Shown here piece by piece: positions 36,901 through 50,310 of a stretch of DNA of 64,000 nt. The notes below the pieces were generated by a model. That model made no database searches. It saw only the letters and a program-made list of their open reading frames with translations, and had not been told where the DNA came from. Position numbers and translations under genes: made by a program. Each line of letters begins with the position of its first letter. The first letter of the stretch is position 1. Location of the stretch: contig WBMV01000018.1 of NCBI GenBank assembly GCA_013396655.1, positions 124,001 to 188,000 of the forward strand. The letters are read 5' to 3'. This stretch comes from Campylorhamphus procurvoides (Eukaryota > Chordata > Aves > Passeriformes > Dendrocolaptidae).

Positions 36901-39900
36901 CCAATGTGTAAAAGAACGCTGCTAAATAAAGCAAAGTAAAACAAACAAACAACAAAAATTCTCTCTCTCATGATGGTAAGAGCTCCAAAATAACTATACT
37001 AATGATTTGACATTCATCATCAGTTTGCAGCATCTGCTGTGGTATCTTGCAATCCACTTAAAATGAATCCCAGGAGGCCAGCAGTGCTTGACTCATAGAC
37101 TGTTAGCCATGGATATTAAATGATCATAAGCATCTCAGCTGCTGCAAAACTCTGGGGTTATCACTTGCTATTGTAGAGGTGTATGTTTGAGCACTGAATA
37201 TTGCTTGTACATAACGAAGTTGAACTTTGGTATATTTAGACCTTAGAAAGTATTTTTGCCTATTCTTAAGAAAATGGATTTATCTGAGTATTCATAGATA
37301 GAAATGGTAAATACTAAAAATGAAACAATATAGGATTCCATTAACTGAAAGAAAAAGGCAGTTTTTATCTTTAACAGCTTAATAATGTTGACAGTAAATA
37401 TTTTAACATAAGTGAAGTTTATGAATTTTTGTGCAACAGGGATGATTTACAAAAAAGGCAAAAAATATGTGAAAATTAATATTTATTGTTCACATCTGCA
37501 TCCTCCACACTCCTTCTCAAAGCACATACAACCTCTTTTTCCTTTCTCTGAAATAAAAATGTGTTATAATTCTGTACAGTTTATGTGATCACATATTTCG
37601 AAGAGGTATACAGTTGTAATAATGCTAATCCATATCCAGGAGAAATCTAATAAGAATAGTAAAAAAAAAAATATAGAATACAGAATATGCTATAAATATA
37701 GTTATCCATACTGAGGATCATCACTTTGAAGAACAGTTATATCTATTATGTATGAGCTGTCAACTGAGTTTGGGAGTCATGCTATATTATCAGAGTATAT
37801 ATTTCATGAAGTATTTGTTGTAGTTCCTGTTGTTGAAACGGACTTTTTAATTAAATAATTCACACATATTTGAGGTTTGGCTAATTTTAAGGAAAATACT
37901 TTGAATCTGTACATTTTATGTTTTTTTTTAAACCACTAGTAACTACAAAAAGGCTTGTGAAAAGTTTGTGAGGATTTGAGGTTTGGTTTTCTTTCTTTTT
38001 AGAATTTTGCAGAAGTGAAAAATTTTAAATGAGACCTTCTGTTTACATCATAAAAGTGATCAAAATGATGAGACCCAAAAGAGAGATAATTTCAGCATGC
38101 TTCATGCCTCTTTGTCAAATAATGTCCCTCTTGTAAAATTAAGGTGAATTTAATTCTAATATATATCATAAAAAGAAGATTCAAGGGAGTCTCAATCAAA
38201 CCACATCTTGTTTTAGCACTCTGTTCAAGATGATTAAATTTCTCATTTTCTGTTCTTGATGGGAGTTGAAAAGGGGAGTTATTTTTATTCCTAGTTCTAT
38301 CCCCTGCTCATAAAATTATAGATTGCAGATTTTCAAAGAAAGTAAAAAGTCAACTCCCAGATGCACTTACTTCTCCTCAGAAAAGAAAAAAAAAGTTATT
38401 AAAAATGTCAGAACTGTATTCTTTCAGATGTGATGATCCAAAGAAAGAAAAGGAAGTGGTCTAAGTTCAGCAGAAATTCTGTTAGGACAATACTTATAAT
38501 ATGATACCGTGCAAAATCTATTGATACACAACAAAAACCAATACAATATTTTTTTATGAAAAAAACCAGCATTTTGGCAACTTCTCTAGGCTAAAACAAG
38601 CAGTTGAGGGCACTGACAAATCTTTCACAGGGAATATAAAGACATATTTCAGATCATAATACTGGCATCCATAAGAGGCTATAATAGTTAGCAAGATTAG
38701 ATAACATTCAGTGTTTAGTTCCCATTATGGAAGCTTGGGGAAATCAGAAACTTCTGATCTTTTCTTGACAATGATATTAATATTAACCAGTCAAAACTAT
38801 CTAAACAATATAGGTCTGACAGTCATATGAGTCTGTATGGCTAAGGAAAGGGGGATGAGAAGACGTGTCATTAATTTCTTTCTGAGCATTCTTACTACAT
38901 GAAAATCTGTTCACTTTAAATTTTAAATATCTTTCAATGGCAAAGGTACAATTTCATCTTGCCTCATTGTATTTTGATATATATTCATGAAGGAATGAGG
39001 CATTATTTGGTTCGCCATGACGTATTTTTCTGTAAAGCAGACCTGCATTTTTTTAATCTTATTGAAGATTCTGATATAAGTAAAATTAAATTAAAGTAGA
39101 AACTAAGAACAAGAAAAAAGTTTTTATTTTTGCATTTTATTTTTAGGAATGTACTGTCAAAAAGCTGATATGCAAAATAAAAAAACAATAAAATGGGAAA
39201 ATATTTTATAATCAGTATTGAATAGTAGTGCTCGATTATGCAAAACATAATATTTTTAAAAGGACTGAAATAAAGAAGGAAGTATGCTTCTAGGAAAGTT
39301 CATTGGAAATATTTGGTTTAGAGTGGTTTGTATTTAAAAAATAATAAACAAATGTACAAAACCAAAACAACAAACAAGCCAACAAAAAGGCAACTCAGAA
39401 AGATAAAAGCTTCTTGATTTCAGAAGCAATGTGCAGTCACGTTTCACTGAGTGGAATTGAACAGGTGCTTGCTTTACTAATTGTGCACTTTCATATTTTG
39501 CCAGTAGCAGATGCAGTCAAACAATCAAACTGTAACTTCAGACCTTCATTATGACATTGGATAGTAGCAGATTCAATTCCAATGTAATAATTTCTTTGCA
39601 TGTTTGTGGGGGTTTGCTGTTTGTCTCAAATTAGGAGTATTGAATAATTTCAAAGTTTTAACATAACTGTATTCTATTTTGTTCTCCACATCCTTATATT
39701 GACTTAACCTTTGATTACCAAACTTCATTGAATAAATAATTATCTGTCTAACTAGGTAGAGACAGAATTTAATATTAAAATCTAAGCAATCCAGTCTTCA
39801 CAGAAAATCAATTCAAGGTTCTAAATTAGTTTTGATATTAAATATTGGGCTTTTTCACACCTTGGGCTATATTCTCAATCACATTGAACATTCACAATAT

Positions 39901-41120
39901 CCAAGTAAAATGTATGAATATTAGAGAGAAGGAGGGCTGTCTCATTGGGAATTTGTAGTGGAGTTTGGTGAACTGGAAATACATAGAGGTGCTTATCATT
40001 GTTTCCAAAAACTTCTGAATAGTTATAGCTTTCTTTCTTTTTTTGATTGGTTAGGGTTTTTTCTTAGTTGTATGGGTTTATTTTTATTCTTCATTTTGAT
40101 GAATTTTCAACTTACTGTACTTAGCAAACAAAATTTTTTAGTCTCATCTTAGTTTGGCTCTCTGAAACCTATACTTCTTTCCAAAAAACATCAGATTATT
40201 TCCATGGTTTACCAGTCAATCCTGAAATAAACCTCTAAGGTAGACGGGTTGACTTGCATTCTAAGGTACCTGTCCCACTGCACCAAAAGCAGAAAGGAAA
40301 TAGCTGCTTCCAGGGAACAACTTTTCATAATATGTCACTGTAACAGAAATCATTCTTTCTTGCCTTATATACTATAACAAAATCAAATGCTCCACAAATA
40401 TTTTTGCTACTAGAAAAGATATTCACATGTTAAGGAAAAAAAAAGAGCAATAAATATTTTAGGATATGATTACGCTGGTGTCTAAGGAAGCTACTTAACC
40501 TGAGCACTGTTAGCACAGGTGGCATTACTGAGTCTAAATATTCCTTGCTGTTTCAGGTAAGCCACCAGAAATCTGGTTTTTACTGGACTCCTTGCTGCTA
40601 ATAGTTCTCTGTGCTTCATGTTCCTAATTTTATCAGTTAGGAATTAGTTAATTCATCAAAACTACAGAATTAACAAAGGATCATTCCGCTTTGTGCATCA
40701 TGTGTAATATTTGATTTGTCAGATTTATCCTACTAGACAAAAAGTATAAGCATGTGCACAGACAGAATAAGGATAGAACTGCGAAAGAGAGGCTAAAAAA
40801 ATGCAACTTAATATACCTCTGTCTCAATGGAAAAAAACCCATTTTATTACTTTATCCACAAGTTTAGAAGGAGCAACCAACTAAGGGAGCTAATTAGCAT
40901 ATAGCCTCAGATTCCCACAGTTGATCAATGGATCATTTAGGTGTTTGGCTACTTTTATCATATTTCTGATTTTCTCTTGTTTTAAAATGAACTTATTTCT
41001 CTTCCTCAAGGACAGAATCTTGACTCTGACCTTGTGGAGGTTTGGGTTGGCTCCCTGCCAAACCCAACTGCTGGCCACCTGGATTCCGCTGCCCCCACCC
41101 CAAGAGGGAAGGGAAAAAAA

Positions 41121-41121
41121 N
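41121..41121. other. unresolved base (N)
   Basis: A single N follows an A7 run at the edge of a short C/G-rich patch (41040-41115), probably a homopolymer-related consensus gap. Confidence 0.95.
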
Positions 41122-42302
41122 TGGTTTTCTTTCTTGATGAAGGATACATTATCTTTATTGATTTGCCCACATTAGCGCTATTAACTACAGTAAACGTTAC
41201 ATTATCCTTATAAAATAACAGTGCTGTCAAAATTAAACTAAGATTGATTTTTCTCATAAACCATGAAGAAAAATGCTGTATAACTCTCAACAGGATTCAG
41301 CAGTTATATGCATTTTATGGGGTAAGTGGGCACAAAAAACTATTGTAGAGGAGATATATACATTCTAATTTGGTATATGTTCGAAATTACACATGCACTC
41401 AGCAGCATTAAGGGTTGATTGATTTTGAGCAGCGAAGAACTCAGTGATCACAGACATAAATTATTGTAGAAGAAAGCTGGAACAAATTTGCTTTTTAACA
41501 GTGAAATCACAGAATCTTTCTAATGGTTTAATTACATTTTAGGATCCCTAAAGAGAAAAGCAGGAGACTTCTTTGTACACTGCATTAGTTGTGTCACAGA
41601 AAATGCAAGTGTTTTTATTTTATCTCGAGGCATTGTTTGTTAGTGGTTTGCAATATGTTTATGAAGACTGGACTATTACTTTGAAAGGAGAGAAAATGGA
41701 GTGAACTTGTAAAATTCTGTCACTAATGGAATCCATTTAGTTTTTAAACTAATAAAAAGCTTCCATCTCAATAATATGAATGAGGATAAAATTGCTAAAA
41801 TTGTTAGCATGCTCAGCGTTCATTGATTGTGATTGTCACATTTTTTGTGGAAGCCCCTAGATGATAGCTGACCTATAGAAGTAAAGTTAATAACACGTAT
41901 AATCCCAATCTAGGGCATTCAACCTGGGAAGAGCTTCCTGAGTTCATAAGCTGTTTAGGCAAACAAAATGAGAGAAAATTCAAAGAAGCAAGAATAAGAA
42001 CAAAAGCTACCCATTGACCCTCTTACAGCATTAAGCCTTTCTTTCTTCCCAGTATCCACAATTCCTGAATGCTTTGCTGCACTCTGTCTTTGCTCCAACA
42101 GGTTTCACAAGGAAATGTTTGTTACTGAAACACCTGAGAGTGTTATAACTATGAAGCATACAACTTACTACAAAATTCAAAATCATAGATTCATAAAGGA
42201 GAGTGGATACAATTTTTTTGTCCTGAGGCAAATGCTAAAAACCACACAGGTCATGAAACTCTGGTCAGTATACTGTCACAGATCCTAAAGTTTACATCTA
42301 TC

Positions 42303-42480
42303 CACAGAATCATGTAGGTTGGAAAAAACTTCCAATACCATTGCATCAAACCTTTAACCAACCTCCACTTTTTCAACTAGACCATAGCACTAAGTGCCAC
42401 ATCCAATCATTTCTTGAACACCTTCAGGGATGGTGACTCCAACACCTCCAATGCTTGACAACCTTGCCCTGTCTTTGCCT
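42303..42480 (-). mobile_element. CR1 LINE 3'-end fragment
   Basis: The plus strand reads 'cacagaatcatgtaggttgg', then '...ctaagtgccacatcca', 'ttcttgaacacc', 'cagggatggtgactccaaca' and 'aatgcttgacaaccttgccc', which is the reverse complement of a CR1 tail. It is a 5'-truncated, diverged copy in minus orientation with no coding capacity. Confidence 0.8.
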
Positions 42481-42691
42481 TCTTTCAGAAAATACACTGT
42501 GTGAACTTACAAACATAAGCTGACTTTGAAAATTCCTCTTCAAGAACTTCAAGAGATAAATTTTGAGTTCTGCAGGAAGTACAAACCAATTACTCTTTGT
42601 CATTTCTAACAGTTTCAAATTCAAATTCATCAAAGGCAAAAAATACCTTAAGACTGCAATCAATTAGCTGATAAGCACTTTCCAAAATACA

Positions 42692-42719
42692 TGTACTCAT
42701 TCATGTTTGAATGAGTACA
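42692..42719. repeat. perfect 12-bp hairpin
   Basis: TGTACTCATTCA (42692-42703) pairs completely with TGAATGAGTACA (42708-42719) across the 4-base loop TGTT. No transposon landmark surrounds it and pairing stops immediately outside the stem, so it does not look like a microRNA precursor. Confidence 0.9.
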
Positions 42720-45700
42720 AAGTTATCTCAGCAGACTAGATAGCTATAGTTATAACTATAAATATGAATATTGGCATAGATATCAACATGTATATAGATA
42801 TTTTTATAGATACAAAGATAGCTATAAACAGAAAACTTAGTTTCATATAGTTAAATTTCAAACTGCATTTATTTACTGGACTCAAATTTTAATTCAGTCA
42901 AAATAAACATGACTGGATAAAACTTAAATTATGAGCCTGTTGTCTGTGAAAATGTTAGAGATTTTGTAATTGTGTCTGTACTCAGTAATAAGTGTAGTTT
43001 ATTTATAGGTTGAACTACAAATAGTCACAGGCAATCAGACTTTAGTGAGGCACCTGATGTTACTAACTGTTCAAAAAAATCAGCATTTTATTACTAGAAT
43101 AGAAAATCAAGAATCAACAGGGAGATTGGTGCTATTCCAATGATAGGACAATTAACTGGTTTGAGTCAAGTTCTTCTAAAGCTCACTTCATTCACATATT
43201 AAAACATTTCACATTAAACATGAAAACAGCACAGTTCCTATGAAATTTAATTGTGAGTTGTAACTACAGTAAGTTGCTTATTTTTCAGAACCAATATTTG
43301 AAGTCTAATGGCTTGACTAGTTATATCTGCAATATAACTGGTAAAATTTTTCTCTATTGCAATAAGGCTGAAGCTATGGTATTTTTTCTTATTATTTTTT
43401 CACATTTACAGTACTTTTTATTATCTATTACCGTTGTTCATGCTACTATCTTTATTTCCACATCTTATGTTTACAGTGGTGAAATGCAGGCTCTATCAGG
43501 GTAGAATTTGAATTGCTTTCCCTGTTTTCCCAAGCCAGTAAACAATTGCAATTTATGAGAGACCCAGAACACTTAATTAGAGATCCTAACTTCTGCCTAA
43601 TGTTGGAATTTTAGAGCCTTAGTGTTCCTAAAATTAATTGACCACACAGAATAGAGAAGAAAATATCTTTGAATGTCTCAAGAAAAGAAAAGAAAACAAA
43701 TAAAACCCCAAACCAAACCAAAAATTTGTCTTAAAGTAGCATCTAATATTGATGCTTAAATTTAACAGAGTAGGTCCTTGTGGGGCAGATGCGGGGAAAA
43801 AAAAAATTATAATATTGTGTTAGCTATGTTGACAATAAAATGCAAATTTTGTTGAGTTTGGAAATCTAACAGAATATGATACCTGTGAAAAACTTGCTAA
43901 CCTTCACGATTATTGGAAGGTAAGTAAAATATTTGAGTATTAGATAAGATTTTTGACAGGTATGCAAATATACACCAGAAGGTATTTGGATTTCTTATAA
44001 AGAGTTCCATAATGTGTGAGATGGCTCTGTCACTCAAATTAAATCCCTCTCAGTTTTAGGGGTCTGACAATAAGTAGCACAAACAGGTTTTCTTACAGGT
44101 TTCTTTGTCTCCACTTCACAAATATCTTCACATTTATGATTATAACTGACAAAAGAAAGACATCATGGCATAAGGGCATTTTTTTGCAAAATATAGCAGT
44201 AAAAGACCCCCTCATGATAGGGTGATTTATAAAAGCATTTCATGTTTTCTAGGTTTCTGTGATTCTGTGAAATATTTTCTTGTGAATACAACAATAATAT
44301 TGTGTCATTCAAATTCAAAATCATGCTAACTGTAGCTTTTTAATTTTTAATTTTGTGAAGAGATATGCCACAGCTAATAGTTTCCTTGGAAACTAATGGA
44401 TCCATTAAAAAAAAAATAAAGAAAGAGTATCAAACTTTATTTTATGCACAAAAGCTTCTGATTTTTTTGTTTATTCATTAATTTTGTGGGCCCCTGAAAA
44501 TGCTTTCAAAGCATTTTATACTCAAGAAATACCTAGGATAAAAAATTTCAAAGGCCTCAATCCTAATACAAAGATGTGAAAGTGTTTACAGAACTTTTAA
44601 ATCTAATGGCGTACCTGGTGATTCAACTATAAAAACTAAAATACCTTCATCCTAAACACGCAGAAGTGAAAAGGCATGTATGAAAACAAGAAAACAAACA
44701 AATCAGAGGGTAGGAAGAAACAATTTTAATTACCATGGTACAAATATTCAGAGAAAGAAATGTTTATAGAGATATTTTAATCTACTGCAAATTCTATCTT
44801 TTGAGATATTTTGCCAGTATGTGGAAATTGTCTGATGCTATTTTTCTGTTTGAAGTAGCTTTGGATAATTTGCTTGTATATTTTTAAAAGTATTTCAAAA
44901 TCATACAGTAAATTAAATTTTTCGCATAGTGCCTCATATCAAAATCCCTTTTCAGTTTCCAAGCCTTTGGTGCAATTTATCTGAAGTCTTCAGTGGCAGC
45001 TTCTCACACCACAGATACAGTGAAAATAGGACAGACATGAGTATTGAGAAGGCAGACACTGTGTCTGCATGGGCAGCTGCAGTGTGACATGAGCTTCCAC
45101 TGCTCACAATCCAGTCTGGCAGGGCATATGGTGACCATAACCCAGGAGCCACGTGGCAACATTAGTGAGCACTGTGCCTCCTACGAGGCGGGATTTATTT
45201 GTTGAGACAAATTAGATTGTGACAACAGTGCAGTGAAGTTTCTGGATGGGTACTGGTATATATACAGCCACTTCATATGGCAAGCAAAAGAGATGCTTTT
45301 TGACTAAACTTCTCTATATAAACATGCATTCTCTCTTACTCTGTGATATTTTACATCTCTTCATATTTATTTATTGACTGAACTTCTGTATTTTGTGACT
45401 TTTCAAGAAGCTTGCTATCTAAATGAGGTTAAAATATGATCAAACACATGAAAAATCCAGAACGGAGGTGTTGAGAGCTATCAGTGAGCTAAAGAGGTCA
45501 TCATACAATTTATTTCTGAACAAACATTCCTTCTTTAGCTTTATAGATACTCATCCAACCCACAGACAATACATAGTTTAAAAGTTATAAAACTTTTTCA
45601 GCAAAGCAAAGAGGAGAAAGAGAAAAAAAGCTAAACCAGCAAACTTACTGGTGTTCTTTATTCATATTTTCTGATTTTGCTGCTGCATTTATAACAATGC

Positions 45701-46980
45701 ATTGTCAATGCAACATATACATTTCTATCCTTTAATTGTATGCAGGCAGATCCTTATCATCTCATCTGGATGATCTCTCAATTTCTTTTGTAGCCTCATA
45801 ATGTGTATGTATATATATCATCTGGCTTCTGAGGAGCCCTAGGAAAAAGACAGACTTTCATTTTTTCTTTTTTTACTAAGTGACTCAGAATTTCATTAGT
45901 AGAGAAAGTCAGAAAATCTTAACAGGTAGTAGTAGGTCTAGTCCTTAGGCTAATAATGGCTCTTTGTCAGTTTCTATTGTAATGTGGAATCTGTAACCTG
46001 TATGCAAAGCAGGGTGAATATTTGGGACACAATCCTCAAAGCAGACATATCTTCAGATAATTCTTTGATTGACCTACAAGTACGCAGGTACCTATCCCAC
46101 TGAAACATATATAGCCCTCACCTCATGACCTCCTTCTGTCTCATTGTATGGGATTTACAACTGCATTCAAAAAAGAAACTTTGTGTAATTTCAAGAGATA
46201 CTGTGATTATCTAATAATTATTACCCTTGGGGTTTCTAAATACATCTGGACCATTCAGCCTAAACAATTGTTTTTTCTTCTTCTTCATGTTTGCAATGGC
46301 ATAGGGTACTAGATTACAATTTCTAGACAACATAAAATAAAATATATACTTGTAAAAAAATTTTGTTCTCAATTGTAAGAATGTACAATTTTTCATTTGT
46401 TACTTTTGTATGTTTTATGTGCTAATTTTTGTGTTATGATCACTCTATCAATTCAATTGCTAGTATGCCTTGTTTTCTGTGGTGCTGGTGAGGCACTTGT
46501 TCAGCATGCAGAAGTTCATTCAGAAACTCAATTTTATTTCTATTTTATTAGATACATATGAAAAAATAACTTGGCCTGTTGAATGGCCCTAATATTTTCT
46601 GCAGTCTGATTTTCCACAGTACAGGGTTTAATTTTCAAGCATAAATGTTAATGTGTACTAAAAACTTTGTACAAAAAAGAATATCTGGTTGTTTTTACAG
46701 CTTCTTTTTTTTTTCTTTTTTTTTACTACATTCATAGGCACTGAACATTGAATGCCCTTCCAAATAAGCAAATTTTCCATCTTTTTTTCATAGCTTTTAT
46801 TAATTCTTTCTTTATAAATTATATTAGATCCATGTAAATAAACTTACCTACCTGCCCAATAACTGCTGAGGATCCTCCTATTTTGTGTACATGGATAAGT
46901 CATCATGTGATTTTTTCAAAAAGACATGAATTTAAACACATATTAACTGATCATTGATAGAACAAATAAAACTGTAAGAG

Positions 46981-47013
46981 TTAAAACTACTACCATTGAA
47001 ATAGTAGTTTTAA
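46981..47013. repeat. perfect 12-bp hairpin, 9-base loop
   Basis: TTAAAACTACTA (46981-46992) and TAGTAGTTTTAA (47002-47013) are exact reverse complements around CCATTGAAA. Pairing does not continue outward in any convincing way. Confidence 0.9.
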
Positions 47014-48036
47014 ATAATTTTCCACATGTTATTGACAGATCTGTACATGGGTAATGAAATTTATTTCAACATTATACTTTGGAAGTAAAGCTGTCTATTA
47101 AATTTATTTGACTTTTGTCCAGAATATAATAAACGACTTATTACTCAGTACATGTATGCATTTATATAAGTACTGCTAGTATAACAGTTCTGGACTAGGC
47201 TCAAATGTACTCAAACATACAGCATGTATAACTTTCCTAGGTGGTTTCATGAAAATACACAAGTAAACTTTATAAAATTAGGTGAAACCAAATGAAAGAT
47301 TCCTGTCTGCTCTTAAAGATTCTTTGCTATTAAAAGAAAAATAATTCATATTAGGCATCTTGAAACAAAGTGGTGTTTGTTTGGTAGAGGAAGGTTGGTT
47401 GTATTGATTTGCTGTTTGGGGATTTTTTGTTTGTTTTTGTTTCGTTCCCACAAAAGACAAACAAAATCTTGTTGCAGTAGCTAGCAGCCTGAATATAACA
47501 ACTTTCAGAGAGAAACTTGCAGTCTAGAGATCTTTCTGTCTCAGCAACCTAAAGTCCACGTGCCTGAGAAACTACTAATGAAAACTTTTAACCAGAACAT
47601 AAAGCATATGGGAAAGAGCCTGGTTTGTTTACATCAAATGGTTAAGTTAACAACTGATCAATTGATTAGTTACTGTAGTGGTTCCTGGATATTAATAAAC
47701 ATTGTAAGTGCTGTCTGGTCAATGAAAATGAAGGAAGAATTGCTCACACTAAAAAAGAAAAAAAAAAGATGAGAAATTTTAAGTGTAAACATTTAATTTT
47801 AGATATTAAGATTTTCAGAGCTAAAGATTAATATTGCAGAGCTGGTAGCTTCTTATTTGTGAAGGTTTCATTTCCTTTAATTTTTAATGTGTTAGATTTT
47901 ATTACTGATGAAATGAAGCCAGATGAATGATCACAACTGATGACACAGATTGTCATTGTGAAATTTTTCTCATTAGAACATTTAAGAAACAAAAATACAT
48001 TTTTTTAAATTTTCCCAAAGATATAAAAAAAGCTAA

Positions 48037-48062
48037 GGAACTTTTACATGAGTAAAAGTTCC
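48037..48062. repeat. perfect 11-bp hairpin
   Basis: GGAACTTTTAC (48037-48047) and GTAAAAGTTCC (48052-48062) pair fully across the loop ATGA. A factor-independent terminator is not a sensible reading in a bird genome. Confidence 0.9.
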
Positions 48063-49273
48063 ACTGTATGCATCATGTACACTTTATGATGTTTCTCTTT
48101 TTAGCTATCCTTTATAGTTTTGCACTTCTAAAATTATGTTTTCTTAGGTCTATACTTTTAATTCACCAGAGATAAATATTATTTAAGTAATTACTATTTT
48201 CACAGAGTGTAGTCTTGCAAATTATTGTAATGATATTCCAGACATCATACCAAAGTGTACTTAATTTTCTTTAACAATGTTTCCAGTTTATCTCTGTAAT
48301 GCAAATACACCTTATTAAAGAGACTTTCGTGAAGATGTTTGAAGAAATCAAATGATCATAAGTATTCACATGTCAGTTAAGGATGGCTTTTTAACCTTTG
48401 CTCTCATAATCATTGGTTTGGTAAAATATCTTTATACAACTTCTATAGAAAAAAAATAAATCTTTCCCTTTAATTATTTCTATTCTTTTTTTTTTTTTTA
48501 ATTTTCTCGGTGTTTCCATTTCAAATTAAGGATTAATGTCATGTTAGTAGCACAGCTATATCACACACATCAGAAGGAGGTTTGGATGAAAAAAAAAGAG
48601 AAAGTAATCTTATAAAACTGCTGGATAATAGTTTGTAGGTTTCCTTATGGTTTTCATGGACAACTTTATTTGAAATAAATCCTCGTATTGGTACCTATGC
48701 TTAGGGCATCTAAACCGTTCTTTGAAACTTTTCCTGTACCCTTATTACCCTGCAGTTTTTGAGGAAGAATATGTCAAATATGAGTGTGCAGCCCAAAATA
48801 AAGTTTGGTGACCATTACCCAATTTTTACCCCAATGAGTAGTAGAGCTGCTGATGAGTGCTCCCAGGTTTCAAACACTGGCCCTACACTCAGACATGCTG
48901 AAGAGAAGCCCATGGGAGAAAACAAAGTCTGTAGCTTGGATGGGTGTGAGAATCTGGATTCGTATCTCACTGGGCTGTTTGATTATTGGGTCAAACCATC
49001 AATCTGTGTGTGGTCAATCAATTGTATGTGTGTGGGTGGTGGGGCAGGAAGGGGGCCAGGCCTTCAGTATTAGGAGGCACATGTCTGCAGCCAATATGAT
49101 GTCTTGGAAGGCACATGGCCTGCAGCGGAGCCCACATGGCACAGCTGTCAATCAAAAAAGGCCCGCCTGGTAGCCTGCCCACACCACACCCCCTGGAGCC
49201 TCTGATTGGCTACAGCACCTCTGTCTCTGGCCTGGAGGGCACTGAGTGGTTGGTGAACCAGATGTCCTACCTG

Positions 49274-49293
49274 NNNNNNNNNNNNNNNNNNNN
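49274..49293. other. assembly gap, 20 N
   Basis: Twenty Ns are followed at once by a G7 run and a CACGGGCACAGTGG stretch. The gap falls in the U3 region just upstream of the LTR TATA box, where the other copy (minus, about 28455-28480) is also G/C-rich. True length is unknown. Confidence 0.98.
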
Positions 49294-49322
49294 GGGGGGG
49301 CACGGGCACAGTGGCCAGACAT

Positions 49323-49330
49323 TATAAATA
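49323..49330 (+). promoter_or_regulatory. LTR TATA box
   Basis: TATAAATA, followed directly by AAGG, sits at the position conserved in the other two family A LTRs. It is a fossil retroviral promoter element. Confidence 0.5.
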
Positions 49331-50310
49331 AAGGTATACAGGCCCTCCATCTTGTCCTGCCTTTTGTCCCAGGACCTGCCACCATGTGACTGTGACTCTT
49401 TGCAGTAACTGATTTTCTCTGTTCTTTCTCTATCTCTTTCTTTACTTCTTTCTTTTTTTCTTTCTTCCTTCATTAACTCTTTTTTCTTGTGGGTAACTTA
49501 AAACTGATGGGTAATATTTCACTATATTGTATGAGGTTGGCATTTTCTGGGTACTTTATTTAAAGTCGAATGCTTCTCTTTGGTTGTTTGTTACTCCCGT
49601 AAAACCTTTTTGTCAAAATGCTTATTTTCTCAGTAATTAAAATAATTATTTTGAGAAAAAGTACATAGCTTTTTCTCTTTATGCAAGTAAAGGTATCAAA
49701 GAAATTAAAGGCTTTGGAAAAGTTTGTGTGGGCAAAACTCTTGGAGTCTTAAATATAAGACCTTACCTGGGCAAGGGTGTGGCTTGGACCCAGGGCTTTA
49801 CAATGGGTTTTAGGGAAAGGAAGGGAAAAATAATATAAATACATAGAAGCAGTTATCATTTTTCATTTATAGTGATCATATTTGTCTTGGTATTATCTTC
49901 AAGTTAGAAGTGAAAGGCACCTTGTTGCAGGGCAAAAGGATGTTAGAAATATAGGGGTTTTAAGATGCTTGAATGGTAAGGTGTGAAAATAAGTATATAT
50001 TTACTCTAAATGGTGGAAGTAATTTTAGATAATCTATGGTTACATATATTGTTTGACAAACATGAAGCAAAGGCAGAAAAAATATTGAAGTTCCTATAAA
50101 TTTTAACTTCTCTTAGTATATATGTATATAGATAGATATGTAAATAGGATTTGTTTATCTTTTCAGTCCTCAGTAGTATAATATTAATTTTGGGGTTTTT
50201 TTCTGTCATCAGTAGCATAGTTTTGATTCTATATTTGGAATGCTTCTTTTGAATCAAAAACGTGTCATAAATTTCAGTTTGTAAAATGAAAAAAAAATGC
50301 AGGTTAGGGA

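Larger units (their letters stand above)
30661..42300. other. 11.6 kb with no recognised gene or transposon
   Basis: No CR1, SINE or LTR landmark and no exon-like frame was recognised. The span is strongly AT-rich, with simple tracts (T/G near 33140-33175, poly-T near 33640-33652, poly-purine near 35378-35402). It holds one palindromic cAMP-response-element consensus at 33895-33902 and an N at 41121. In a genome where such repeats otherwise occur every few kilobases here, this is the cleanest part of the window. Confidence 0.55.
42481..48755. other. unique AT-rich DNA with three strong hairpins
   Basis: No gene supported. It includes perfect inverted repeats at 42692-42719, 46981-47013 and 48037-48062. 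There is a (TATAGA)-rich patch near 42737-42832. A patch around 44950-45190 is richer in GC, of unknown nature, with no frame of note. Confidence 0.6.
48756..49800 (+). mobile_element. LTR, family A copy 3
   Basis: The block is GC-richer than its surroundings. The part from about 48930 matches the inverted copy at 27900-28800 landmark by landmark: 'ctgtcaatcaaaaaaggccc', 'gcctggtagcc', 'ggagcctctgattggcta', TATAAATA at 49323-49330 with an overlapping AATAAA, 'ctccatcttgtcctgcc', a T/C-rich stretch at 49415-49480, a 'gggtaac' pair, 'gggcaaaactcttggagtc'. 48756-48930 may be the start of U3 or flanking sequence. A 20-N gap interrupts it at 49274-49293. No target duplication was found. Confidence 0.65.

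Noticed and set aside
40240..40290. Apparent likeness to 46080-46110 (GTACCTGTCCCACTG versus GTACCTATCCCACTG)
   Set aside because: Only about 15 bases agree and the flanks do not, so chance is likely.
42692..42719. microRNA precursor
   Set aside because: Pairing ends sharply after 12 bp, far short of the roughly 30-bp stem a microRNA hairpin needs; the other three perfect hairpins fail in the same way.
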